Source: Chryseolinea serpens (lineage in GTDB: Bacteria > Bacteroidota > Bacteroidia > Cytophagales > Cyclobacteriaceae). Taken from it: DNA of 64,000 nucleotides. The position numbers and the translations under genes were made by a program. The stretch covers positions 1,798,001 through 1,862,000 of the forward strand of contig NZ_FQWQ01000001.1 in the NCBI RefSeq assembly GCF_900129725.1. The letters are read 5' to 3'. The notes under the pieces are model-generated. The model did no database searches, had not been told where the DNA came from, and saw only the letters and a program-made list of their open reading frames with translations. Shown piece after piece: positions 35,998 to 43,217 of the stretch (position 1 is the first letter of the stretch; the number at the start of each line of letters is the position of its first letter).

Positions 35998-36696
35998 ATG
36001 ATCGAACGTTATAGCCTTACCGCATCTGCCGAACAGATCAAAGAACGCTTTCTGGCAGAAGCATTGGCCGCGATCGATCCACGCTACAACGCCGCGCCCA
36101 CGCAACTGCTGCCCGTCATCACCCACGCTGCGCCACAGGGCATTTCGACCTTCTATTGGGGAACATCGCCCGAATGGGCCAAGAACAAAACCCCCGGCGA
36201 AAAGATCATCAACCTCCGCGCCGAAACCATCACCGAAAAACCCGCGCAAAAAAAGGCGATGATGAAGACCCGTTGCCTCATCCCGGCCGACAGTTTTTAT
36301 GCCTGGAAAAAAGTGGGCAAGAAAACCGCCATCCCCTACCGCTTCACCACCCTCGACCAGGAACTGTTTGCCTTTGCCGGCGTCTGGGAAGAATTTGAAG
36401 ACACCGACGGCCACGAGTTCCACACCTTCTCCATGATCACCACCACCGCCAACGAAATGGTGGCCACCGTACAAGATCGCATGCCCGCCCTGCTCACGGT
36501 GGCTGCAGAAAAAATATGGCTCAATCCCGAAAGCACCGAGGAAGAACTTCTCGCCGTGCTCGTGCCCTACCCTGCGGATAAAACAAATTATTACCCCGTG
36601 TCACCGCGAATCAATGATATCAACACCAATGTGCCGTCGCTGATCTTACCCACGCCCCCATCGGATCAATTTGGAAATTTGACGTTGTTTGATTGA
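35998..36696 (+). CDS. SRAP (YedK/HMCES) family protein lacking catalytic residues
   Basis: A 232-residue member of the SOS-response-associated peptidase family, which normally crosslinks to abasic sites in single-stranded DNA through Cys2. Here the canonical MCGRYS start reads MIERYSL, so Cys2 is Ile. The motif FYEW is FYAW (A102 replaces the catalytic Glu), and HDRMP is QDRMP (Q159 replaces the catalytic His). N72 in INLRAET and the overall fold motifs (RYNAAPTQ, RCLIPADSF, ITTTANE) are kept. The protein is thus probably a DNA-binding but crosslink-incompetent paralogue. The ATG at 35998 gives the family N-terminus; the frame is open upstream without resemblance to the family. Confidence 0.9.
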   Translation: MIERYSLTASAEQIKERFLAEALAAIDPRYNAAPTQLLPVITHAAPQGISTFYWGTSPEWAKNKTPGEKIINLRAETITEKPAQKKAMMKTRCLIPADSFYAWKKVGKKTAIPYRFTTLDQELFAFAGVWEEFEDTDGHEFHTFSMITTTANEMVATVQDRMPALLTVAAEKIWLNPESTEEELLAVLVPYPADKTNYYPVSPRINDINTNVPSLILPTPPSDQFGNLTLFD

Positions 36697-36720
36697 GGAT
36701 GATGGAGGTGCATCGTGCTT

Positions 36721-36766
36721 GACGATGCTGAATGATGTTGTTGGTGGGACACGAACAACTGCGGTT
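36721..36766. repeat. 46-bp direct repeat, copy 1 (hairpin-forming)
   Basis: This copy matches 36849-36894 at about 42 of 46 positions. It contains an imperfect hairpin at 36737-36759 (GTTGTTGGTG, loop GGA, CACGAACAAC) with one mismatch in the stem. Confidence 0.8.
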
Positions 36767-36848
36767 GTAACTCAAATAATGGCGGTCGGCATTTGAGGGT
36801 GATGGATGCTGAATGGATGCCCTTCCAGGTGTAGGGACAAATTGCTGT

Positions 36849-36894
36849 GACGATCCTGAATGATGTTGTTGGTGGGACACCAACAACGGCGGTT
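36849..36894. repeat. 46-bp direct repeat, copy 2 (hairpin-forming)
   Basis: Second copy, 128 bp after the first. Its hairpin at 36865-36887 is perfect: GTTGTTGGTG, loop GGA, CACCAACAAC. The core resembles a REP-type element. Confidence 0.8.
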
Positions 36895-37037
36895 ATAAAT
36901 CCGTGGTGACCATTCGAAATTTTCCAGGTCCTGAATTTCTAATTCCTGACCTTTTGGCTTATGATCCTCTATAAAACAAATTGCATCGATTAACTCTTAG
37001 CTTCAACAGGATCGGCCCCGTGGGACCGTAGCTCCCA

Positions 37038-37113
37038 CTGCTGAATACTGGCTACTGAATTACCGACGACAAAGACTGGCTCCTGGATTCTGGATTCTGG
37101 CTCCTGACCTCAG
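37038..37113. repeat. Low-complexity CTGGATTC/CTGAAT word repeat
   Basis: The stretch contains CTGAATACTGGCTACTGAAT and then CTGGATTCTGGATTCTGG followed by CTCCTGACCTCAG. Related words occur at 60220-60273 (as CAGTAG and CAGAATCTGG), near 58840-58865 and near 61285-61310, which suggests one dispersed repeat family in this genome. It reaches the last codons of the lysine-rich lipoprotein gene. Confidence 0.55.
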
Positions 37114-38120
37114 AACCCATCATCCTTATCCTCTTCCTCCTTATCCGCTTCCGGCTTCGCCTCTTCCTGCTTCTTCGCCTTCTTGTCTTTCTTTTTCTTC
37201 TTAGGCTTTTCCTCTGCCGGTTGACCAGTGGCTTCGGTCTTGTCTTTTTTCTTGAAGAGTCCTTTCTTCTTTTTGGGTGCCTCTGCTGGTTGTCCCTGTG
37301 CTTGTGCCGCCTGGGCTTGTTGCTCGTCCTCGTCTACGTAGTCGAAATCGCCGTCCGATTCTTTGGGCGGGGCGCTGATGGCGGTGGAGTCGACGGCCTC
37401 TTTGTTCTTTTTCTTGAAGAGGTTTTTAAAGAAGCCTCCTTTTTTCTTGGCTTTTTTGCCGCCGCTCTTGGCTTCTGCTTTAGACTCTTGTTGTGTCTGT
37501 TGGGCCAGGCGCACGTCGGGGAGAATGAGGTTGTGGCGCAGGTACCACATGTAGTTGTCCTGCTCTACGTTGTAGCGAACTTCGGTGATATAGTATTTGG
37601 GCACCTTGGCGACGTACTTGCCGGAGGTCTCGTCATAGATGAGGCTGTCTTGTGTGCTGAACCGCAGCATGCGCACTTCTTTGTCTTTGGTGATCATGTA
37701 GACGCTGTCGGTTGCTGCTTCGGCAGTGTCTTTCGGGATGTCGACGATGTAGGTGCTGTCGATCACGGAACGTGCCGCGAGGTCAAGTTCAGCGCCCGGG
37801 ACAATGCCATTTTCGCCCAGCACACCTTCTTCATCGGTGATCGTGAGGGAGTCGGGAACGTATACTTTCACCGGCTTCATGGCCACGGTTTGCAGGCTGC
37901 GCACTTTTTTGCGATAGGAAACGGGTTCGGCTATCAAATAGCGGTTCTTGCTGGCCGTGTAGACCTTGGGGGTGGAGTCTTCCTGGAAATAGCTAAACTT
38001 CTTGCGCAGCTCATTCTTGTCGTAAATGAACGCGCTTTGGTAGGCAGGGCATATCAGTCGTTGCGTGCAGGCGCCCAGAACCAGGCTAAGACTTAATAAA
38101 ACGAAAAAATGCCTCGCCAT
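37110..38120 (-). CDS. Lipoprotein with long lysine-rich low-complexity tail
   Basis: A 336-residue protein with lipobox LGAC (Cys18). The N-terminal 220 residues are a folded-looking, beta-rich domain containing CPAYQSAFIYDK, a start shared by many uncharacterised Cytophagales proteins. The remaining third is disordered and charged, with repeated K-clusters around aromatic residues (KKKGGFFKNLFKKKNK; KKKKGLFKKKDK) and acidic ends (EEEDKDDGF). I do not know the function; lysine-rich tails on lipoproteins could bind peptidoglycan, lipid A or nucleic acid. The gene overlaps a word-repeat at its 3' end. Confidence 0.8.
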   Translation of the reverse strand: MARHFFVLLSLSLVLGACTQRLICPAYQSAFIYDKNELRKKFSYFQEDSTPKVYTASKNRYLIAEPVSYRKKVRSLQTVAMKPVKVYVPDSLTITDEEGVLGENGIVPGAELDLAARSVIDSTYIVDIPKDTAEAATDSVYMITKDKEVRMLRFSTQDSLIYDETSGKYVAKVPKYYITEVRYNVEQDNYMWYLRHNLILPDVRLAQQTQQESKAEAKSGGKKAKKKGGFFKNLFKKKNKEAVDSTAISAPPKESDGDFDYVDEDEQQAQAAQAQGQPAEAPKKKKGLFKKKDKTEATGQPAEEKPKKKKKDKKAKKQEEAKPEADKEEEDKDDGF

Positions 38121-38562
38121 GAAATAGGTAAATCAAACAAAAATAGGGATTTTAGACACAACTCTGTTTAAAATCGGCGGATTTGTAACCGCTTGATCCT
38201 CAAAATCTACTCGTTTAAACGCTTAGTTCCGGCTTTTCGTGAGCCACGGCCGATATTTAATTCAACCGGCATTCCTGCCGGATCAAGATTGCAGCGCCTT
38301 TGCGGAGCTTCTGTTCGCCGTCCCTGGAAGTTTTGTCAAAAATCGAAGTCTTGATTATGAAATTTTAGACTCGCCTAAATTTTCATTCCAACGGGTTTCG
38401 TGCCCTCAAGCCCGACCCTATTCAAAACAAAAAGCCGCCTTTTTGAAGGCGGCCTTAAGCTAAAACCATAAAACCAAATTTAACCTTACCCTTCAGCCAG
38501 GGTTGCTTTCCTGTACTTACGAAGCGGACGGAGGAACCGGATTTCGGGTTTTGGAAAATATT
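38121..38562. other. Intergenic region with 3' terminator
   Basis: No convincing protein gene was found in these 442 nt. The right part (38461-38562) is the trailer of the DUF3299-like gene and ends in a minus-strand terminator; its reverse strand has a short open reading that ends LRKYRKATLAEG, but no start was found. The left part should hold the promoter of the lysine-rich lipoprotein gene, but no exact consensus was identified. Confidence 0.5.
38421..38453 (-). terminator. Intrinsic terminator of the ABC/DUF3299 operon
   Basis: Read on the minus strand: GCCGCCTT (38453-38446), loop CAAA, AAGGCGGC (38441-38434), then TTTTTGTTTTG. It lies about 110 nt after the DUF3299-like stop, leaving a rather long trailer. 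Confidence 0.8.
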
Positions 38563-39006
38563 TTACTTGCTGACCAGGAGCGCCTGGTCCAGGATGAAAT
38601 TGACATGATCCATGTTGTCGGTGTTCAAGCGGAGTTTCCCTTTGATGGTGATGAGGTCGTCGACCTGGAATTTGGAGGGCGGTTTTGCAAAATTCACTTC
38701 GGCGATAGACTCCGGACCCGCGCCACCACAGAAGAAGCATTGGCTCATGGGGTATTTCGAGATGATGATATACGTTTCGCCTTCCGGACTAAAGGGCACA
38801 TAAAATCCCTCCATCGTGATCTCTTTACCCTCCAAGGCTTTCAGCTCGGCGGGAAAGGTGGGATAGAACAGGTATTCTCCCAGTTTCTCGTAGTACTTCG
38901 GCTCGAACTTGGTCTTGGCAAACTCGGTCCAGAAATCCTTTTTTGTCTGCGCAAACGAAACGCTGCAAGCGGCCACGCAGGCCCATACGATCATCCACTT
39001 TTTCAT
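38563..39006 (-). CDS. DUF3299-like periplasmic protein
   Basis: A 147-residue protein with a signal peptide (ending SVSFAQ). The core shows the DUF3299 pattern: ELKALEGKEITMEGFYVPF, then SKYPMSQCFFCGGAGPES, whose CxxC may bind metal or be redox-active, and DLITIKGKLRLN. It is the third gene of a minus-strand operon after an ABC ATPase and permease. From memory, DUF3299 proteins accompany similar ABC genes in zinc-regulated gammaproteobacterial operons, which suggests a role in metal handling; direct evidence here is limited to the motif and context. Confidence 0.75.
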   Translation of the reverse strand: MKKWMIVWACVAACSVSFAQTKKDFWTEFAKTKFEPKYYEKLGEYLFYPTFPAELKALEGKEITMEGFYVPFSPEGETYIIISKYPMSQCFFCGGAGPESIAEVNFAKPPSKFQVDDLITIKGKLRLNTDNMDHVNFILDQALLVSK

Positions 39007-39081
39007 TGCTGTGTCCTTTATGCTTTGACTAATGTTTTTTACGATTGATCCTTTTATCGTCGGCCCGTGCCGTGTCCAACC

Positions 39082-40329
39082 TTAGTTAGACGCCAGCACC
39101 TTCGAAATATCGGTGCGGTAAGCCTGTAGGGCCGGGATCAGGGCGCACACTAAACCCAGCAACAAACTTCCGCCCAAAATTATCCATTCCTGCGAATAGA
39201 ACACCATGCCCCCGATGCCTGCCTTTTGGGTTTCTTCCACCAGCGTGTTCAAAAGCATTAAAACGCCGTGGCCCATCAGCAAGCCAATGACGCTGCCCAT
39301 CAGGGTGAGCAGCCCGCCCTCCAGGAGCACGGACACAAACAACTTGGTGCGCGTGGCCCCCATGGAGCGCATGATGGCCATGTCGTAGCGTCTTTCTTTC
39401 AGGGAATTGTAGAGGGCAATAAAAATGCTGAGACCCGAGATCGCGATGAGTACATAGGCAAACGCCATGATGATATCGGCACCTACGCCGAGGATGGAAA
39501 ACAAGCGTGCCGTTTCAAACGCCGGCGACGCGGCCTGCAGACTGCTTTGTGCGTTGACGATTCGCGGCAATTGAATAGCCCCCATGGGCGAGCGGTATTG
39601 CAGGAGCAGCGACGTAACTTCTTTCACCGAGTCATTGGCCGCCACCGAAGGCACGAGGCGAGAGGGCATGGCGAGGGTGTCGCGGGTTTCGTGTACGTGG
39701 GCGGTGGTGTCGGCATGTTCGTGCACTTCCCAGATGCTTTCCACGGCGGTGAGGATGATGTTATCCAGCACCGTGTTATTTTTTTTGAGCACTCCCTTCA
39801 CTTTGTAGAGATGGTCCTTGTGGTCGTCGCCGGTGGTGGTGAGGCCGTGACTGCTGGCGAAGGTGTCGCCGATCTTGAGTTGGGTGAGGCTTTTCACGTT
39901 GGCACCGAGGGTCACGTCCAGGGGATGCTCCCACCAATCGCCTTGTGCCAATTCGCCCTTGTAGAGATCGGCATAGTCGCGGCTGGTGCCCACGATGCGA
40001 TAGGTCTGGTAGCTATCGCCCAGGGCCATGGGGATGGCGCGTTTCACCAGGCGGTTGCGGGCAATTTTTTCGGCTTCTTTTAGTTTGATGTTGCCCGTGG
40101 GAAAATCGACGTGGAAGATGTTGCAGAGAATGAGTTGCAGCGGACTGCCTTTGGCGCCCACCACCAGGTCGATGCCGCGAGCGTTGTCGGTGATCTTTTG
40201 TTCGAGTTGTGTGTTGAAGAGCAGCAGTATGGTGACCACGGCGATGCCGAGCGAAAGCAGGATGATGTTGATGGCCGTGTTGAGCGGACGCGCTTTGAGA
40301 TAATTCCAGACGAGCGTGAAGAGTGTCAT
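39082..40329 (-). CDS. ABC transporter permease (FtsX/MacB type) with His-rich insert
   Basis: A 415-residue permease with an N-terminal membrane helix (NTAINIILLSLGIAVVTILLL), a large periplasmic domain of MacB-PCD type, and three C-terminal helices with the FtsX signature region (ALYNSLKERRYDMAIMRSMGATR). Around residues 201-213 there is a His-rich segment HEHADTTAHVHE, unusual for lipoprotein-releasing permeases and suggestive of metal binding. It lies between the ATPase (61 nt upstream) and a DUF3299-like gene (75 nt downstream) in one minus-strand operon. Confidence 0.88.
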   Translation of the reverse strand: MTLFTLVWNYLKARPLNTAINIILLSLGIAVVTILLLFNTQLEQKITDNARGIDLVVGAKGSPLQLILCNIFHVDFPTGNIKLKEAEKIARNRLVKRAIPMALGDSYQTYRIVGTSRDYADLYKGELAQGDWWEHPLDVTLGANVKSLTQLKIGDTFASSHGLTTTGDDHKDHLYKVKGVLKKNNTVLDNIILTAVESIWEVHEHADTTAHVHETRDTLAMPSRLVPSVAANDSVKEVTSLLLQYRSPMGAIQLPRIVNAQSSLQAASPAFETARLFSILGVGADIIMAFAYVLIAISGLSIFIALYNSLKERRYDMAIMRSMGATRTKLFVSVLLEGGLLTLMGSVIGLLMGHGVLMLLNTLVEETQKAGIGGMVFYSQEWIILGGSLLLGLVCALIPALQAYRTDISKVLASN

Positions 40330-40390
40330 GCGGTGTGGGTTGTAATGTTAGACCGCAGCGGCGCTGAGGCACAAGGTTGGCGCAGCGTTC

Positions 40391-41026
40391 TCATGAGGCG
40401 GTGAGTTGGATTTGTTGGGTGAGGTGTGACTTCAGGCGTTGGTCGTGGGTGGCGATGATGAGGGTGGACTCGTGCTGACTGGCGGCTTCCAGCAACAGGG
40501 CGATCACCCGGTCGCAGTTCTTGTCGTCCAGGGCCGACGTGGGTTCGTCGGCAAAGATGATGGCCGGTTTGTTGAGCACGGCGCGGGCGATGGCCACGCG
40601 CTGCGCCTGGCCCTGGCTGAGGGTGTTGACGCGGCTCTTGCGTTTCTCGGCCAGCCCCAACGTAGCCAACACATCGGCGATGCGCCCATTATCGATGGGA
40701 AGCCCGGCGAGGTAGGGCGACATCATCAGGTTTTGTTCTACGGACAGGGCCGAAAGCAAATGATTGCGTTGAAAGATAAAGCCGATCTTCTGACCGCGAA
40801 AGCGATCCAATGCGGTTTCCGAAAGCGTGGCCAGCTCCGTGCTATCTACCGAGACCGACCCTTCATAATTCCGGAGCAGGCCGCCCACCAGGTGGAGCAA
40901 CGTTGTTTTGCCGCTGCCGGAATCGCCCAGCAACAAAAAATGCTGGCCCCGTGCCACCGAAAAATCCGGGAACCGGATGGCGACCGAGGGCGAATAGCGA
41001 AACGCAAGGTTGGAAACCTGTATCAT
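40391..41026 (-). CDS. ABC transporter ATP-binding protein (LolD/MacB type)
   Basis: A 211-residue ATPase with Walker A GDSGSGKT (34-41), Q-loop Q86, signature LSQGQ (136-140), Walker B IIFADE (156-161) and the H-loop region IATHD. It belongs to the LolD/MacB/FtsE-like branch that partners FtsX-type permeases, and the permease gene follows. It probably powers mechanotransmission or release of a periplasmic or membrane cargo rather than import. Confidence 0.92.
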   Translation of the reverse strand: MIQVSNLAFRYSPSVAIRFPDFSVARGQHFLLLGDSGSGKTTLLHLVGGLLRNYEGSVSVDSTELATLSETALDRFRGQKIGFIFQRNHLLSALSVEQNLMMSPYLAGLPIDNGRIADVLATLGLAEKRKSRVNTLSQGQAQRVAIARAVLNKPAIIFADEPTSALDDKNCDRVIALLLEAASQHESTLIIATHDQRLKSHLTQQIQLTAS

Positions 41027-41223
41027 AGATCAAATTATTACCCTCCGGGTGGAATAAATCGAAAAATAAAAAACCTGGCTCACAAACCATCAACAATTTC
41101 AACCAACGGGTTCTTTCTGTTTTACGCTAACGTTGGTTCCCGCGGTCTTTGCCTGTTAAAAACTTCACATTGCTAAATTACCCCCCACCCTATATCTTGT
41201 CGGTTCACCATGATTCAAATCCC

Positions 41224-41652
41224 ATGTATACCCAACAACGCATCAGTTCCGAAGAAGCCCTGAAAATGATCCAGCATGTCATTCACGAGGCACACCAGAT
41301 AAAGAAAGAGATCGCCGTGGCCGTGAGCGGTCCGGAGGGTGAACCGCTGGCCTTTCTACGCATGGATGGCGCCAGTCCCGCGGCCTCGCGCATTGCCCGG
41401 AATAAAGCCTATACGGCGGCGATCGATCGCAAAGACACAAAGCTCATGGGTGAGTTCATGAACGATAACGATCGTCCTCCGGCCTTCTGGGGAGATGATG
41501 GTGTTACCGGATTTGGCGGTGGTGTCACGGTCCGCAGCAAAGGTGTGGTAGTGGGTGGCATTGGCGTGAGCGGGTTGTCGGAGGCGGAGGATGAGCGGAT
41601 TGCATATGCGGCGATCGCGGCGGTGTATGGTAAGGATCATAAGAATGATTGA
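41224..41652 (+). CDS. GlcG/HbpS family (heme-degrading-like) protein
   Basis: A 142-residue cytoplasmic protein with the family core VAVSGPEGEPLAFLRMDGA, ASRIARNKAYTAA and the glycine-rich GFGGGVTV...GGIGVSG with C-terminal EDERIAYAA. GlcG/HbpS proteins bind heme, cobalamin or small acids; the exact ligand is unknown. The ATG at 41224 gives the typical length; an upstream in-frame start would add a tail without similarity. It is monocistronic and convergent with a serine hydrolase. Confidence 0.85.
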   Translation: MYTQQRISSEEALKMIQHVIHEAHQIKKEIAVAVSGPEGEPLAFLRMDGASPAASRIARNKAYTAAIDRKDTKLMGEFMNDNDRPPAFWGDDGVTGFGGGVTVRSKGVVVGGIGVSGLSEAEDERIAYAAIAAVYGKDHKND

Positions 41653-41742
41653 GGAGTCGATCCATAGCTGTCCCCAGTGATCCGGTTGACATCGCTGCAG
41701 AGTAGGTCCGGAGTGGCGAGTGCTCGCGTGTGGTCAGGGCTA

Positions 41743-41823
41743 AAGCACGGGGGCGAGGAAGTTCTGGCAACCCTGGCCAAAGGCCAGGGTTATTCAATGT
41801 TTTTGTTCTCTCCTGTGCTTCTG
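41743..41823. terminator. Nested hairpin between convergent genes
   Basis: An inner perfect hairpin at 41769-41791 (AACCCTGGCC, loop AAA, GGCCAGGGTT) lies inside a longer imperfect one formed by AAGCACGGGGGCGAG near 41743 and CTCTCCTGTGCTTC near 41810-41823. The gap separates two convergent genes. A TGTTTTTG stretch follows the inner stem, so termination is plausible, but the nested form also resembles a repeat element. Confidence 0.6.
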
Positions 41824-41828
41824 CTTGT

Positions 41829-43103
41829 TCAGCGCAGCGCCTGGTATACTCCAATTCTGAATTTGTGTATGAAGTCGTCGGAGTGCGCGTAGGGTTCGAC
41901 GTTGGTGAACACCAGGAGGATGAGGTTTTCTTTTGGGTCGATCATATATTCGGAGCAGTACATGCCACCCCAGGTGAGCGAGCCGACGCTGGCGTTGTCG
42001 CCATAGTGGGTGTTCTCGGTGACGACCATGAGGCCCAGGCCAAATTTATCTCGGCGGTCCCAAACTTCGAGGGCGCCGATCTGGTTGCGGAACATCAGCT
42101 CGATGGTTTTGCGGCCGAGGATCTGGTGGTTGTTGAAGCGGCCGTAGTTGAGCAACATCTGGCAGAAGCGGGCGTAGTCTTCGGTGGAGCTGATGAGGCC
42201 CGCACCCGCAGAGAAATAGGTCTTGGCGCCCGTGGTGGCGAAAGAACGATAGTCTTGGTTTGGGTTTAATTGCAGGGGTTTGTCGGTGGAAGGTTTGGAA
42301 TACAATTCTACCAGGCGCGACGCTTTCTCGGCCGGCAGATAGAAATAGGTGTCGTTCATGCCGAGCGGGCCAGTGACGGACTCTCTCAGATACACATCCA
42401 GTTTTTTGCCGCTCAACAGTTCAATGAGGTAGCCGATGACGTCGGTGTTGAGACCATAGACAAATTTTTCGCCGGGGTCGGCCGTCAGGGGTCGGGCTGC
42501 GATCTTCTTCACCACGTCGGCCAGCACGTCGGGTTGGGTGGAGTTGAAGTAGGGCACTTGGAATTCGGGCAATTTTTCAAGGGGGTGTTGATAAGGGATG
42601 CCTGCCGTGTGGGTGAGCAGGTGCCGGATGGTGATCTCGCTTTTGGCGGGACGCGTTTCGTATTTCAAGGTGGCCGCGTCGAAGCTTTCCAGGACGCGGG
42701 GTGATTTAAATTCGGGTATGTATTGGCTGATGGGATCGTCGAGCAGAAATTTACCTTGTTCGAAGAGGGTCATCAACGCCACCGTGGCGATGGCCTTGGA
42801 TTGGGAGGCAATGCGGAAGAGGTCATCCTTTTTTAGCGGGGTCTTGGTTTCCACGTTGCTGTAGCCATAGGCCTTGTAAGAAACCACTTTGCCATTGCGG
42901 GCCACGAACACGGTGGCGTTAGGCGCCAGGCCTTCGGTGATGAAGCTTTGCATGATGGCGTCGAGGCGTTGCAGGCGTTCGCTGGAAAAGCCGGCGTCTT
43001 CGGCGGATTTTGCGGGGGTGAAGCTTTGTGGGGTTTGCTGGGCTTGCGCCGTGATGATCGCGAACAGCAGGAGCGCGAGTCCGATTCTTATTTTCATGAA
43101 CAT
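41829..43103 (-). CDS. Serine hydrolase, beta-lactamase class C family
   Basis: A 424-residue exported enzyme (signal peptide ending TAQAQ). The SxxK motif SQSK carries the nucleophile, and YGLNTD stands at the YxN position as in EstB-like esterases; the HTAGIPY and GGMYCSEYMIDP segments are typical of this subgroup. It is likely a periplasmic esterase or peptidase rather than a true beta-lactamase. The starts at 43103 and 43097 are both possible; a consensus promoter just upstream rules out a longer TTG start. It is transcribed separately from the large sensor gene. Confidence 0.88.
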   Translation of the reverse strand: MFMKIRIGLALLLFAIITAQAQQTPQSFTPAKSAEDAGFSSERLQRLDAIMQSFITEGLAPNATVFVARNGKVVSYKAYGYSNVETKTPLKKDDLFRIASQSKAIATVALMTLFEQGKFLLDDPISQYIPEFKSPRVLESFDAATLKYETRPAKSEITIRHLLTHTAGIPYQHPLEKLPEFQVPYFNSTQPDVLADVVKKIAARPLTADPGEKFVYGLNTDVIGYLIELLSGKKLDVYLRESVTGPLGMNDTYFYLPAEKASRLVELYSKPSTDKPLQLNPNQDYRSFATTGAKTYFSAGAGLISSTEDYARFCQMLLNYGRFNNHQILGRKTIELMFRNQIGALEVWDRRDKFGLGLMVVTENTHYGDNASVGSLTWGGMYCSEYMIDPKENLILLVFTNVEPYAHSDDFIHKFRIGVYQALR

Positions 43104-43121
43104 GAGGTTTGCGGTGACTGT

Positions 43122-43129
43122 CAAAGATA
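43122..43129 (-). promoter_or_regulatory. Bacteroidota -7 promoter element for serine hydrolase
   Basis: On the minus strand this reads TATCTTTG, matching TAnnTTTG exactly, 18 nt before the ATG at 43103. It implies a very short leader and excludes the upstream TTG at 43124. No -33 TTTG was found. Confidence 0.55.
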
Positions 43130-43217
43130 AAAGAAATGGGAAAGCGTGAATACTTTATTCTTTCCTTATGGAGTCACCCGGTCCTAAAACCTCATCGCTT
43201 GAGCCGTATGATCAATG

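Larger units (their letters stand above)
36697..37109. other. Repeat-rich intergenic region
   Basis: This 413-nt gap contains no convincing ORF. Its left half holds two copies of a 46-bp direct repeat, each with an internal hairpin. Its right half is low-complexity, built from words such as CTGGATTC, CTGAATT and TGGCTCCTGA. It separates the SRAP gene from the convergent lysine-rich lipoprotein gene. Confidence 0.7.

Noticed and set aside
36697-37109. CRISPR array
   Set aside because: Only two copies of a 46-bp repeat, 128 bp apart, with internal palindromes and no regular spacers or cas genes.
38239-38463. 74-codon plus-strand ORF in the gap before the DUF3299-like gene
   Set aside because: Its last codons are the hairpin of the minus-strand terminator, and its composition is not protein-like.
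41829-43103. Genuine class C beta-lactamase (resistance gene)
   Set aside because: The motif arrangement (SQSK, YGLNTD, HTAGIPY) and the missing KTG-type motif fit EstB-like esterases or peptidases better.
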